Shown here: positions 21,670 through 33,266 of the stretch, in pieces
Position numbering within the stretch: the stretch's first letter is position 1
Layout of the letters: each line of letters opens with the position of its first letter
Source: Akanthomyces muscarius
Taxonomy: Eukaryota > Ascomycota > Sordariomycetes > Hypocreales > Cordycipitaceae
Assembly: GCF_028009165.1 (NCBI RefSeq)
Contig: NC_079243.1
Coordinates: 2,232,001 to 2,296,000, forward strand
DNA length: 64,000 nt
Direction of reading: 5' to 3'
Made by a program: the position numbers and the translations under genes
The notes under the pieces: generated by a model
What the model was told of the DNA's origin: nothing
The model's input: only the letters and a program-made list of their open reading frames with translations
Database searches by the model: none

Positions 21670-22512
21670 TTACAGAAGAGCAACGATGGCGGCGATGGCG
21701 GCAAAGATGCCGATCTGGGCCTGGGCACCACCGTTGACAATGACGGGGGGCTGGGTCATGGTGTTGTTGCCGCCGTTGACGGGGGGGACGACCGAGGCAG
21801 GGGGCTGGGGAGCCTTGGTGGTCTGGGTCCAGACGGGAGTCTGCGTCTGGGGAGGGGGAGCAACGGTGGTGGCAGGAGGAGCAACGGTGGTGACAGGAGG
21901 CACGACGGTGGTGGTCTCGGGGCAGGGAGTCTCGGTGGTGGCCGGGACGGTGACCTCGACGCTGCTGCTGCTGCTGGTGACGGGAACCGGGACAACGGTA
22001 GTGGGCGTGGCGGTCGCGGTGTTGGTGGCCGGGCAGATGGTGGTGGTGACTGTGGTGACGGCGGTGGTGCGGGCCGGGCAGTCGGTCACGGTGGGCGCGC
22101 AGTCAATGACGGTCTTGGTGACAATGTTGGTGGCCGTGGAGGTGGTCCAGGTGTGGTGGCCGTGCTGGCACTCGTCGCACGGGTGGACGTAGTGCCAGTC
22201 GCCGTCGTTGGCGTCGCAGCCGTCCATGTCGACGCCGGGGTGGGCCGGGTGCCAGGTGTCGGTGCGGCCGGCGGGAGGGGGGTACTTGGGGCCCAGCTCG
22301 GCCGAGATGGAGATGCCGGCGGGGAGCTTGACGTCGGCCTTTAGGCCGGTGTTGCCAAGGAGGTCACCAACGAGGCCGCCGGAGTTGCCGCCCTGGTTGT
22401 TGCTGTCCTGCTGGTTGTTGGTCACGCCGGCGTTGCTCAGGACGTTGTCGAGCAGACCGGGGTTGGCGGCGGCAATGGAGGCCAGGGCGGCGGCGACAAC
22501 AAAGGACTTCAT
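21670..22512 (-). CDS. Secreted Ser/Thr/Pro-rich protein, predicted GPI-anchored cell-wall protein
   Basis: Single exon, 280 residues. Residues 1-16 form a signal peptide (basic start, hydrophobic core, A-A-A-N cleavage region). The middle holds a Cys- and aromatic-rich segment at about 95-125 ([10 protein letters not shown] then H-P-C-D-E-C). From about 125 to 255 the sequence is almost entirely Thr, Pro, Val and Ser with regularly spaced Cys (T-x-C-P pairs), a likely O-glycosylated stalk. The C-terminus N-G-G-A plus a 15-residue hydrophobic tail fits a GPI-attachment signal. The likely place is plasma membrane or cell wall. No enzymatic domain is seen. The 5' UTR is long and AG-rich, as in strongly expressed wall genes. 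Confidence 0.8.
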   Translation of the reverse strand: MKSFVVAAALASIAAANPGLLDNVLSNAGVTNNQQDSNNQGGNSGGLVGDLLGNTGLKADVKLPAGISISAELGPKYPPPAGRTDTWHPAHPGVDMDGCDANDGDWHYVHPCDECQHGHHTWTTSTATNIVTKTVIDCAPTVTDCPARTTAVTTVTTTICPATNTATATPTTVVPVPVTSSSSSVEVTVPATTETPCPETTTVVPPVTTVAPPATTVAPPPQTQTPVWTQTTKAPQPPASVVPPVNGGNNTMTQPPVIVNGGAQAQIGIFAAIAAIVALL

Positions 22513-24351
22513 TTTGATTGATTTGGTGGGGGTGGAGGCTTGAGAAGCTTGAGAAAGCGAGTGTAGAGAACTGAAAAAAGAGTGTATGGGTGAGAGTGTT
22601 CTGAATGTTCAAGCTGAAGCTGTTGTTGGGAGTGGAAGGAGAGTCGGACAGATGGCGGGATGGCAGGTGGCTTAAATAACTGATCTTCTCAGGACAACTC
22701 CGAAAAACAAGAAATTATCTTGCCACTATCCCATGTCTCGCCCTTTGCTTCTCCCCGCTCTCCCACATCATTCGGCTGCTCTCCCATCCCTCTCTCCTGT
22801 GCCTGACATGACAGCAGCACAATGCCGCGCCCCCACTGACGCGGAATAGCTCTGATTCATGGGGGAAATGAGGAACAGAGACAAGACATGGCAGATGCGA
22901 GTGGGTAAAAACCAAAGCGCATTTTGACATTGTCGTCTCCACATGGTTGCATCCTCCTCTGCCCTTCTGTTCCTTTGTTTTGGTGCGGTAGACGCTCGAC
23001 GCTCTACTGGCAGTTAGCGCTTCGTATCGTTCAGCACAAGGGCACCCAGCTTTGCAAGCAGGTACATGTCTTACCGATCCTGGCCATCTGGGGATGGGCT
23101 CCATCGAATGAGGGCCCAGGCGCAAATAACGTCTGTTTTACCATGGGCTTCCTCGGGCACATCGGATCCAAACACCACCACAGAAGGTCAACTGGGACCT
23201 GCGCTAGTGCCATGCAGCACACCTGAGAAAGCAGCCACGCACCTAGGTAGCAGACCAGGTTTGACCTTAATTCGCGTGTTTGCTATCCGTGTAATCGCCC
23301 TGGTCGCCCTAGCTTGGAAACCGCCGATCTGCATTACCAGGCTCCGTCGTGGTTCGTGGTTCCCAGTCGCTTGCGTGGCACGCCGGCACCTAACTCGTGT
23401 AAGTGACCAATATGCAAGGCAGAGCACAAGTAGTCCACTGAAATTTTTCGGCATGCAATTTTTCTGAAGACTTGCGCACGTAATTTTCTTGGATAGCGCC
23501 CTAACACCGTTATGCCAGTGCCAACTTGCACTCTGCCCGTCGGCGGCCGTTGACCACATCAGAAGGGGGAGAAGCCAATGTCTCAGGCACTCCCGCTACC
23601 GCAACACCCAATTTCCTGCTTTGAGACGGAGCCGAGCCTAAAAAAAAATTGAAAAAATAAACCAACCGGTCACTGGGCGCCAATGAAGGGTACTTTCCCT
23701 TTCCCACACAATGTGTCTCACCCCTTGGTTTAGAACACGGCAAGACACGAGAAATCGGGCCAAGGGTCAAGCCACGCAACCACGGTGCCGTGTACCAGAA
23801 GCAAACCTTGCCTGATCTGGGCGTGGCCTGGAGTAGGAAAAAGCAACTACCGCCCCGGGCTACTTCGCACCAATAGGAGTCCAGGAACCGGCACGAAAAA
23901 GGTAGAAAGGGCAACAACATGAAAGCGAGAAAAGAAAATTGTGCAAGTACCCGGAAATCATGTCTCGTCTAGCTGCCAAAGACGCAGCGTAGCTTGCGGT
24001 GCTTCCTTCTGTTTATTCTCTGCCTTGCATTGGTAATAGATGCGGTTTCAACGCCACGCGCGACAAGCGGCAACGCTCCATCGCACGCAGCGCAGCGTCT
24101 CCTGCAGGACCTGCTGCTGTGTCGGCTTGTTTGTTTTTTCTTTCTAATTGTTTCATTATTGTGACTCGATGCTGGCGTCACCTGACGGCAGACCCGGCAT
24201 GACTCTTTGCACGCGTATTCCGAGTTTTGGAAATTGCAGCTCGCCACCAGATGGTCGTGCATACCGAGCATGCGGGCGAGATGTTCGTCTGTTGCCTGCA
24301 GTTTTACTTTATCCCATAATTACCGGACAAAATGTGACAGATCGCCGCCCT
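22513..24351. other. Intergenic region upstream of the cell-wall protein
   Basis: About 1.8 kb. The first 170 nt is likely the promoter and leader of the wall-protein gene, with a TTAAATAA-type motif near 22672. The rest, to the 3' end of Yae1, shows only short frames. No tRNA, repeat or gene recognised. Confidence 0.5.
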
Positions 24352-25068
24352 TCACCAGTCCAGTGCCTTATTCGTCTTTTGCGCGAGACCCGATTTGGCT
24401 TGCTCATCTGAGATTATTTCCACCCGGGGACCCGTCTCATCACGCAGGATATCGAGCTGGATATGCCACTGCTGCACCTGCGTGTCGACGATGCCAGTCC
24501 ACTTCTGGAGCAGGGGATGCGCCTCTGCCACGTCGGGAAACAACACCTCCCTTTCCTCGCCTGAAGGGTCAACTTGGTAGGTCCAGTTTCCGTCGGGTGC
24601 CCAGTACTCTGGGCTAAAAATATGCTTGGTGTTGAGTTCCTCACGGGCTTGATTCAGTAGCTGCTCCGCTTCCGCCGATCTCTCGTTGCCGAGGGGCTGC
24701 AGGGCGTTGCTGATGCCCTCGAGTATGCCAACAAGATGCCCGGCCTTTTGCCCAATCGTGGCCCCCAAGCTGAAGCCTTCGTCAAATCCCGGCTGTATGC
24801 TGGCCTCTTTGGCCACCGCTACGCCCTCTCTGTAGCCCGATGTGCTGTGTTCTGCCTGCAAACGACTCATGTCCGTCGGGTGCGTGGATTCTGGTGCCTG
24901 TAGCACGACGTCCTGAGCTTCAACGCCGCTGTCCGCGCCAAACACATCTTCTAGGGGGTCCGAGGGAGCTGCAACGCCATGGGCTTCCAGATTCAGCTCC
25001 TCAGGCTGGTGTCGCCCCTGCGAGAAGTGGGAATCCTCCCCGGAGAGATCTCTAAGCTGCTGGTGCAT
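24352..25068 (-). CDS. YAE1: Yae1-domain protein (adaptor for Fe-S maturation of Rli1)
   Basis: Single exon, 238 residues. At about residues 77-115 is the Yae1/Lto1 deca-GX3 motif: Y-R-E-G-V-A-V-A-K-E, then G-F-D-E-G-F-S-L-G-A-T-I-G-Q-K-A-G, with glycines spaced every four residues. Yae1 forms a complex with Lto1 that guides the cytosolic Fe-S targeting machinery to the ribosome-recycling factor Rli1/ABCE1. The N-terminus is acidic. The C-terminal 110 residues are longer than in yeast Yae1, as is common in filamentous fungi. Upstream of the Met at 25068 there is no further similarity, so this start is kept. Confidence 0.82.
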   Translation of the reverse strand: MHQQLRDLSGEDSHFSQGRHQPEELNLEAHGVAAPSDPLEDVFGADSGVEAQDVVLQAPESTHPTDMSRLQAEHSTSGYREGVAVAKEASIQPGFDEGFSLGATIGQKAGHLVGILEGISNALQPLGNERSAEAEQLLNQAREELNTKHIFSPEYWAPDGNWTYQVDPSGEEREVLFPDVAEAHPLLQKWTGIVDTQVQQWHIQLDILRDETGPRVEIISDEQAKSGLAQKTNKALDW

Positions 25069-25902
25069 GTTTTGGTACGGTGCCCTGCTTTACCGATCTG
25101 TAATAAGACACAGGGAGGGAATAAGGCGATCGAGAAAAATTTCTGGAGATTTGACAAGATGCAGCTTTGTGTGGATGCGGGCCGAGTCCGTACAGTGAGA
25201 ATAGTCATGTCTATGTCTCTGCACTGTATAATTCGCCGATTTACAGCAGGATCTCACAGTGCGCAAAACCATCACCACCACAGCCCGCTTTTCCTTCCGC
25301 TCCAGGCTAATTGCTGCCCTGCATAGACAAGCCCTCCCTCGCCGCCACGCGCGTCTTGGCTTTCCTTTTTGCCCTTGACGCTCCAGCAACGAACGCCTGA
25401 TAAGTTAAGACGTATTGCGCCTGAGACATGCTTCCCTTGTAATCTCTTTTTCCTGAATGGACGCGGCTCCTACTTGGAACGGGTCTTTGAGGATCCGGGC
25501 AGAAGACTCCGTGGTGCAAAGGCCAGACATGACTGGCTCGACTTATATTCAGCGTTGCTAATGCATGAAAACGATCACGGGCTGCTAGTATCCTCGGTCA
25601 GACTTCTACAAGCCAAAAGGACGCGTTCCCCGAGTTGGTCCGTGACGGTGTCGCGACCGGATCTCGGACAGCGTCTCTGCTTTCTGCTACGACACATTAC
25701 TCCTCAGATGGCAACATATGATTCAAGACAAAATTCGAAATATGTTCAAAGTTAACGAGAGAATATGTACGTATGCAATGCAAACATGGCCGTGCTAAAC
25801 AATCATGCTATATCAAGTAGCCTCCACATGAATGAGACGACCGGCAGCTCTCAACTACTATGTACATGTAGAGCGCCGTCGCATCTCCGGATCACCTGCA
25901 CT
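25069..25902. other. Intergenic region upstream of Yae1
   Basis: About 0.83 kb between the Yae1 start and the chitinase stop (both minus). It holds the Yae1 promoter and the chitinase 3' UTR. No gene recognised. Confidence 0.5.
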
Positions 25903-27185
25903 CTACTGGCAGGACGACCACCACTCGCTCGACTTCTTGCAAGTGTACGGGGCCTGGCACCCGGTTGGTCCGTTGTATCCTTGTCCGCCGCACTATTCAT
26001 CATGTTAGCATCAAACCCGGCATGTCATCGTTCGGCGAGTCGTCTTACCTGACCCCACTGGGGGACGCTGCCAGTCGGGGAAGAACCGGGCGGCGAGGAG
26101 CTGGTAGGGCTGGAGCCTGGGGGTGTGCTGGTGGTGCTGGTGGGAGGAGGAGGGCCGGAGGAGCCGCAAGGACCGCCGCTGACGAGAATGTGCTTGGCCT
26201 CCTGGGCATAGGTGCAACCGTTGATGACGTTGGAGTCGGAGAAGCCAGCACTCCACATCATGATGCCACCAAAGTGCGCGTCGCTCTTGTACTCATTGAC
26301 AATGGTCGCCAGCTGGTCGGGGGTGGCGTAGTAGGTGGCACCGCCGGGGCTGCCGTTGGCTGCAAGAGTCGAGGCCGGGACACCGATGAAGATCTTGGCA
26401 TCCTTGGAAGGAGTGGTAGAGATGAAGTTGGTCCAGTTGTTGTAGTTGAAAGGAGCGTTGCCGTTGATGGGCAGGGCACAGGGCACGGTGTAGTTGTTGT
26501 TGTTGTACCACTGGACAAAGAGGTAATCAAACTGGCTGTTGCTGATAATCTCGCCCATGTTGGGTTCGGGGATAGGGCACTGAGGGGCACCGGTGATGTA
26601 GTACTTCTTGGACGAGTCCTTGGCAAAGTTCTGGCGCAGCTTGGCAATCATGTACTGGTAGTACTGGCTGCTGCCGCCGTTGACCTCAATGTCAAAGTCG
26701 AAGCCGTCGACGGCGTTCTTGCCAAAGGGGCGCTGGACCGTCGTGTTGCCCGAGTTGCCGTACGAGTCCCAGAGGTACTGGCCAATCTGCTCGGCCTGGG
26801 CCTGCGACTGCAGCGAGTAGGAGCTGGTGGCGCCGCCGAGGGACAGAATGATCTTGACGCCGGCGCTCTGGCACTTTGCAATGGCCGCCGTCACCGAGTC
26901 GCAGTTTTGGCCCTGGCCGGCGGTGCTGATGAAGCACGACTGGCCGATGGTGCCCGACGGGATGGTGGTGTCGCGGCCGAACTGGTAGAGAAAGGCCAGC
27001 ACGAGCACGTCGATGCCCGAGTTGGACTGGCAGTACGCGCCGAGGTCGTTGTTCTCGATGGTGCCGCCGCCGTTCTGGCCCCAGTACACGACGTTCTGGG
27101 CGCTGGGAGCCTGGCGGGCGGCGAGGGGCGAAGCGGCCGCGAGGCTTGTAAGGCCGAGGCTGGCGAGAAGGGAGAAGCCGCGCAT
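25903..27185 (-). CDS. Secreted GH18 chitinase (class III type) with C-terminal CBM1
   Basis: Two exons, 27185-26049 and 25992-25903, with a 56-nt GT...AG intron, giving 408 residues. Signal peptide at about 1-19. The GH18 barrel runs to about 340: the substrate-binding motif SLGG is at 115-118, the catalytic D-G-F-D-F-D-I-E at 160-167 (proton donor Glu167). A Pro/Ser/Thr linker follows at about 345-375. The last 32 residues (W-G-Q-C-G-G-Q-G-Y-N-G... to C-Q) are a complete fungal CBM1 with its four Cys and aromatic binding face; the intron cuts it after W-G-Q. Without splicing the protein would stop seven residues later and lose the CBM. Role: endo-type hydrolysis of chitin outside the cell, either on the fungus's own wall or on insect, nematode or fungal chitin. 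This architecture is subgroup-B-like. Confidence 0.95.
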
Positions 27186-29509
27186 GTTGATTCGTGAAAG
27201 CCTAGATGATGCTAGAAGAAAAGGATTGTATGAAGAGAATATGTACAGTGTGTAAAAGGATGCCGTATGGTATCAATATATGAAGAGTAAGTAAAGGAAT
27301 GTCTCTTTGGTGATCAACGCCTGGAGTCCACGAGAACCAACATCGTGACCGGAAAGGTCTCAGTGTATTTATATCACGTCAAGATCTACGAGATCCAGCA
27401 ACTACCTAGTAGTGGTGCTGCCGGACATTTTTCGCAATGGCCCGATTACACACAACCGCGAGTTCAGTTTGGCATTTCTGACCTGCCCTTCTGGGAAGCT
27501 CGCAGTGCGCGCGTTGGGGGTCGCATTCCTAAGAAGGGCTGCCAACTCAGCGGATCGCAACCCAAATGGGAGGAGACGTTACATGGTCGACCGCCGTCAT
27601 CCGCACCAGGGAAGATTAAAATTTATTACTGTGCCCCCAAAATCTGCGATTAATCGGGTCAGTCCTCGACGGAGCAGAGTGTCCCGCGGAACAAGATGTG
27701 CATGCCAGGGTGTGGCGGGCTAGTAGTTCGTCCTCGAGAAGCCGGGGACGTCCGCCGCAGATGGAGGGGAGTGAGGGGGAGGAGACAGCCAGGGATGGAT
27801 GGGGGACGGGCCAGCAATCAAGTGACTCTGATGCCGTCTCAGCCGTGTTGGCGATGTGGCGCTCGATTGTCATTGGGGGGATAGGAGCGTCGGTACCAAG
27901 AGATGGTGTCGACGGATAGATGCGACGTTCCTGCGCTAGCTTGCTCCATTTTCCCTCCTCCTTTTATTTTAAAAGTCATTTAGAGGTGCATGTTGTCGAA
28001 AGCCCGACGAAAGGATGGGACATGTCAGCAAGCTAGCGGGCTAGTCTCCGCAGCTGCTGATCAGCTTTTGCCTCGCTTCCTCCAAGGAGGTTCCTACATT
28101 GGAGCTGGGAAGTGCCTTGGGTCGCGGCATTACTAGACTTGGCCGCTACTATTGTCGTTTGGTCTCTTAGTTCTTCGCCGGCAGGGCGAGAATTCCGCTC
28201 TGACAGCGACGATCATCTTGCCCACACAAAGAAAAAGGTTCAGAGCGAAGGATGAAAGGCAGCAGCCTTTGTTAACGAGATGCTTTATCAAGTTAAGACT
28301 GCGTCTGCCGTCAGCTGCTGTTGTTTTACTATCGAGTAGTCTCTCTATGTAACCTTGCACAACGTTCTGGTTGATTCTTCTGAGCCGCTTCTGTATCCGT
28401 CGCCATTCGACTACGGTCATACCCTACACATGACACGACTACTAGTTGATCAGGTATTGTGCCTCGTGTGGGGGTCAATGATCCCCATATTAGGATCGAC
28501 CCCATTTTCCCAGCTTCTTCTTTGATTTACATGGTATTTGGGTACTATATCTTCCAGATTGTCGGCATTCTCATGCCGCTGTGGCGCCTCGAAGTAACGT
28601 GGACAAACAAAAGAATCGCGCTGTAACTCCACACAGCTGCGACACAACTGAATTGAACTTGCGTGGCATTACACTGGATGGTTTCCAATACACTCACATC
28701 AATCCAGCATCCATTTTCATCTCATGTCTCCCCGCGTGCACTTACCTTGCGGGCAGTCGAGGTAGCGGTCAGGTTGCGTCACGCGACGAGTCTCATTTAA
28801 CGCGCTCGGTCTAATCACCACTTTACTAAAGTGGTTGCATGAGCGCCACAGAAGTCCAAGTCATGTTACACCGACGACTACCTTCGGCACTCAACACGTG
28901 CGCCGGGCCTATGGCAAAAAAGGGAAGGCGACGGGCATCTTGCTTACAGCACCGTACTGGCTCCGAAAAGACAGCGGGATATGATACCGGGCCGGTAGAG
29001 AAACTACTGTAAACTTGCCACCTGGCGAAATTCGCGCTAGACATGGGGCTCCAACTTGACGGCTTACATGGCGCAAGTGGTACCCAGATCCAAAAGACCG
29101 CGTTGACAGCGTGACAACCGCCGGTCCATTGCTTGAGATAACTGAGTAGACAGTACTCGAAATTTGGATTTTCTTCTTTTGTTCTCCCCAAAGAAACCAT
29201 GCTCATCTTGCGAGCCGAGTGACTGTGGAATAGAAAATCCGCAGTCGGCGTGGCAAGTCCACTCTTTGCGTTCGCGCGAGACGAGACGCGTTCCAACGTG
29301 AGCCTGTCAGTCTCGCACGCGAATATTTGCTTATTACCACACGCCAAAAACAATCTGCAGACAGTCTATATCACTGCTATGAGACGACTCGCTCGAAAAA
29401 AAAACTACCACTCATCTTCTGCAGTTGAGTATGAGCATTACCGATATGTTCCTTGCTGGGATATTGCTAGACTATTCAACCAACACGTGCCAAGCTCGCG
29501 GAGCTCTGA
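27186..29509. other. Intergenic region between chitinase and P450
   Basis: About 2.3 kb. The left part is the chitinase promoter. An open frame at 28826-29353 (minus) has no protein-like character. No repeats or RNA genes recognised. Confidence 0.5.
27366..27373 (-). promoter_or_regulatory. TATA-box-like element of the chitinase gene
   Basis: TATAAATA on the minus strand, about 180 nt upstream of the chitinase ATG at 27185. A second, weaker TATAT run lies nearer, around 27280. Which is used is not known. Confidence 0.4.
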
Positions 29510-31180
29510 CTAATTCGCCTGGAACAACCTGACCGACACCTTGGCCGGCGCCGTGGTCAGGGCATACTGATGCTTCGTCACCGTCTCCGGGTCCATGTTC
29601 TCAATCTTGCCATACCTCTGCAGCGTCCGCACGACGACGTACGCCGCCTCGGTCAGCGCAAACTGCTGCCCGAGGCAGATGCGCGGCCCTCCGTTGAACG
29701 GCAGGTACTCCCAGCCGTGCTTGCGGTCAACCCAGCGCTCGGGCGCAAACTCGTGCGCGTCGTCCCCCCACAGGTCTTTTCGGTGGTGCATCACGTTGAC
29801 GCTGTAGATGACGTCCTCGCCCTTGCGGATGAAGACGGGCGACTGCCCGTCGGCGCCGCCGCCGCGGGGCAGCTTCGTGTTGCGGACGGCGCGGCGGCCG
29901 TTCTCGGGCACCACCGGGTGCAGGCGCAGGACCTCGGAGAGGAGATGCTGCAGGTGGTGGCACGCCTTGAGGGACTCGAACGTGATGGACGAGGTGTCGG
30001 GTGAGTAGGCCCCAAAGGTTTCCACGACGACGCGGTGCAGCTTGCTGCAGTATGCGGGATGACGGGCGAGCAGGAAGAAAGTCCAGCCCAGGAGACCGGC
30101 GGTCGTGTCTCGGCCCGCCAGCAAAATGTTGAGCAGCTGGCTGCGTAGCACGTACGGATCCCTGGTCGTCTTCACAAGTTCCCTCAGAAAGACGTACGCC
30201 CCCGTCTGGGAATCTCCGTCCTTGTTTCCTAGCTCTTGGCTCAGAGCTCGTTGGACAAAATAGTCTGCAAATTGCTGGACCTCCTTGCAGTCTCTGGCGA
30301 AAGAACTGGGCTTGTATAGGTAGTAAAAGTCCATGAGCATCCCTCGGAGAGCAATGGTGGCATTTGCTCTGTCAAAGGCTCGGCCAAAGGACGACCAGTC
30401 TTTGCTGCCGTCTTTGCTGCTGAGCCCATCCTGTTCAGACTTCTCGGTGCTTCCAGATCCCTGAGTCGTTTTACGATAGGTGCGTTGGGAGTCCACGCTT
30501 TGGCCGAAGAGAAACTCAGTCGCCGCATCAAGCGTAAGATTGAAGAAGAGAGGTCCCAAATCCACCTCGCGTGTCCAGGAGTCTGCCTGAGCATTTTCGA
30601 ACTGCTGGAAGAACTGCTGGACGTGGGCCTCTAGAAGCGTCAAATTGGAAATTTGAGTTCGAGTGAACTGCGGACGAAGGATCGACCGCTGTTGCTGCCT
30701 GTGTGCCTCTGGTCAGCACCATGAACCGTGTAGGTGATGCAACAAAGTCTCGACATACCAATCTTTGCCATCGCTGGTAAATATGCCATGACCGATCAGA
30801 GGTCCGAGTTGATCCCGCCGCAAAGGTCCCAGCTCAAAGTCGTCGAATTGTGTTGCTAGCATGGCCTTGATGTTCTCAGGGTCCGCAGTTACGTGGTAAA
30901 ACTCGCCCAGGATATTCTGGAGCCAGGTCGAGCGGCAGCCGATCTCTTCGTAAATGACAAAGTCGTCATTCTGCATCGTGTTATTGAGGATTGAGGAAAT
31001 GGTGCGAGCCAGGTTGTCGATGCCGAGCGGTAGCCGGTAAGGGCGAGTAAATGCCGGCTTGCAACCTGCTCGTTGGGCCAGAATCTTGTGGGATGCTCTG
31101 CGCCATATAGTGTTGAGTATGTACACCACAGTGGCGGCAGACAGCAAAACTACGACGTAGGATGATGGAAGGTTTCCCAT
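29510..31180 (-). CDS. Cytochrome P450, CYP52-like (alkane/fatty acid hydroxylase type)
   Basis: Two exons, 31180-30759 and 30698-29510, with a 60-nt intron that splits a Trp codon; 536 residues. The N-terminus has one membrane anchor (about residues 6-24). The I-helix carries L-L-A-G-R-D-T-T-A (oxygen-binding A-G-x-D-T-T), the K-helix S-E-V-L-R (ExxR), and the heme loop [10 protein letters not shown] with Cys482 as iron ligand. The text after splicing (D-G-K-D-W-Q-Q-Q-R then R-P-Q-F) is the typical C-helix region of CYP52 and its filamentous-fungal relatives, which omega-hydroxylate alkanes and fatty acids at the ER. The start at 31180 sits just before the anchor; an in-frame Met 42 codons upstream would place charged residues first and is less likely. 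A RIP-mutated transposon lies 300 bp upstream. Confidence 0.9.
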
Positions 31181-31270
31181 TTTGTATCGCTGGGGCTTCT
31201 CTGAAGCTGTGTTGCATGTACTAGAGAGATCACTCCAGAATCTCCGAAACCAAGGTAGCAGCCATGGCCC

Positions 31271-31280
31271 TTTATATACG
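31271..31280 (-). promoter_or_regulatory. TATA box of the CYP52-like P450
   Basis: CGTATATAAA on the minus strand, about 95 nt upstream of the ATG at 31180. It lies between the gene and the transposon remnant, so the core promoter is outside the element. Confidence 0.5.
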
Positions 31281-31480
31281 CGGCGTTTAGCTGCCCAACC
31301 TACCAATCATTGCTTGCCCACAAATGCATGGCAAAGGCGCGGGGTGGTACAAGCTTGAGGATATCATTGCATAGCCTATCCGTCATGATTGGTAGGCCGT
31401 GGACTGCTGGTGTGGTAAAATGGCCACCGATTAGCAAGCTTTAGTTGCGGCGCCCTCGGGGCCGTTGTATCCTTCCAGTA

Positions 31481-31523
31481 ACGTCGGCCACCCACTTGGG
31501 AGCTAACCCACCTGGGAGCCACT
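31481..31523 (+). repeat. Left terminal inverted repeat (43 bp)
   Basis: Begins ACGTCGGCCACC and pairs with the reverse complement of 33267-33309, with differences only at TIR positions 18 (G here, A in the other) and 24 (T here, C in the other). It contains an internal near-direct repeat, CCCACTTGGGAGC then CCCACCTGGGAGC. Confidence 0.93.
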
Positions 31524-33266
31524 ATTATTGATTTTACACCTGCTAATAAAATGCCTTATTATAACTATAAATAATATTAATTAAATATTAAATAATTATA
31601 GGGCGATAGCCTCGCTGTTAGAGATCTCTGTATCTGATAAATTAATTATTCCCACCTCTTCTATACCTAGTAATTACGCGTTAAGCTAGCAACGTGTTAA
31701 ATCTACCTCTATAACTGTAATAAAGGATTTATTAGGGTCTAGTTAAACTCTCTTTTTCCTATAGGGCTTTAAGTTATCTATCTGTTATTAAAGATAACTA
31801 ATTTGCCTCTTAGAAGTGATATTAATACTATTATATATATTAATTCCCTTCTATATCTTCCACTTAATAAGATAGTATATAGGTGATGTTTTTTAGGTAC
31901 GCTTAAGGCTAGAAAAGAGCTACTTAATGTCCTAGCTATTAGATAGTGTTATAATATAAGTATAATAGCTTATTAAAGGTGTTAGAGGCTTCTTTAGAGT
32001 AACTAGGTGTTATAGTGCCTCTAGAAGAAGTAAAGGACTAAGTAATAGCCTTACTATATTAATAGGCTAAAGTCCTACTACCTGCTAGCTAGTAATAATA
32101 TTTACTTTAGTTATTCTAAGCTCTTATACCTCTAGATAACACTCTAAGAAGATCTTTTTACTAAGTGGCGATAAGTTAGTAATAGTTAGATGCCTGCTAA
32201 GATAAGCTATATAATACCTCTTTATAGGCCTAAAGACAGCTATATTAAGAGGTTAAAGTATATAACTACTATATACTAGTAGGAATAAAATAAAAATGTT
32301 ATTCTAGTAATATTCTTATAGAAATTTAGTTATATAATAACTTTTATAGCTATTAATAACTAGTAACTTATAGTATAGTCTTTATAGCCTTATCTTTAGG
32401 ATAAAGACTATCTTAAGCTAGTAGATAGTAATATTATTATTTATCTAGCCCTTCTTTATAGCCTTAAAGAACTAGTAAGTAAATAGCTTTAACTTATCTA
32501 AAAAGTATTACTATTAAATAGTGTCTTTTTAGAAGATAACTAGTAGGTTAAGCTTCCTCTTAGTAGCTAAGATATACTTAATAATTATACTCTAATAATA
32601 AAGCCTAGACTGCTTTTTTATTACTATTTGTTTCTTTAATAACCTAAGTACTAGGCTGTTCTCTTACTAGCCTATTACTAGGCCTATCTTATCTATATTA
32701 TATTAGTATTAAGGAGGGATGTTATATAGGGCTGGAAGGTTAATATAGCGGAATTCCTTAATAGTGTTAGTTAATACGCTATTAATTCTCTTAATATTAA
32801 GTCTCCTGCCTCTTAGAGTCTTAATTTCTAGATTTTAATAGAGGAATCCTTATAGCTAGTTCTTACTAAGTAGTTTAGTATCGCTATTAAGATATACCAC
32901 TCTCTTTACTATCTCTTAGACCTAGTTATAGGTTAGAGAGAGGCCTGCCTTATCTTAAAGTAGGATCTAGCTATAAAGATGCCTCTCTTAAGTATTAGAA
33001 AGGCGTTATATCTACTTAAATATATCCTTTTTAACCTATTTTCCCTTTAGCCGGCCACTAAGTGTTTATTAAGGGATTCCCTAACGTCTTCTAGCTTTAT
33101 ATTAGCTTATACTACTAATAACGTCTTAAATTACATTTTAAAGGTCTTATTTAGTATATTTAGTATCTATAATAGTTCTATTTAAAAGGAATTAAATAAT
33201 AATAATATTTATATAAGTTATCGTGGTTATTATAAGAAGGTGATAGGGCTGGACGCGACGCGTGAG

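Noticed and set aside
25965..27197. 410-codon open frame antisense to the chitinase
   Set aside because: Gly/Val/Ala-rich shadow of the GH18 coding sequence; no family similarity.
28826..29353. 175-codon minus-strand frame between chitinase and P450
   Set aside because: No domain, irregular composition and no supportive context.
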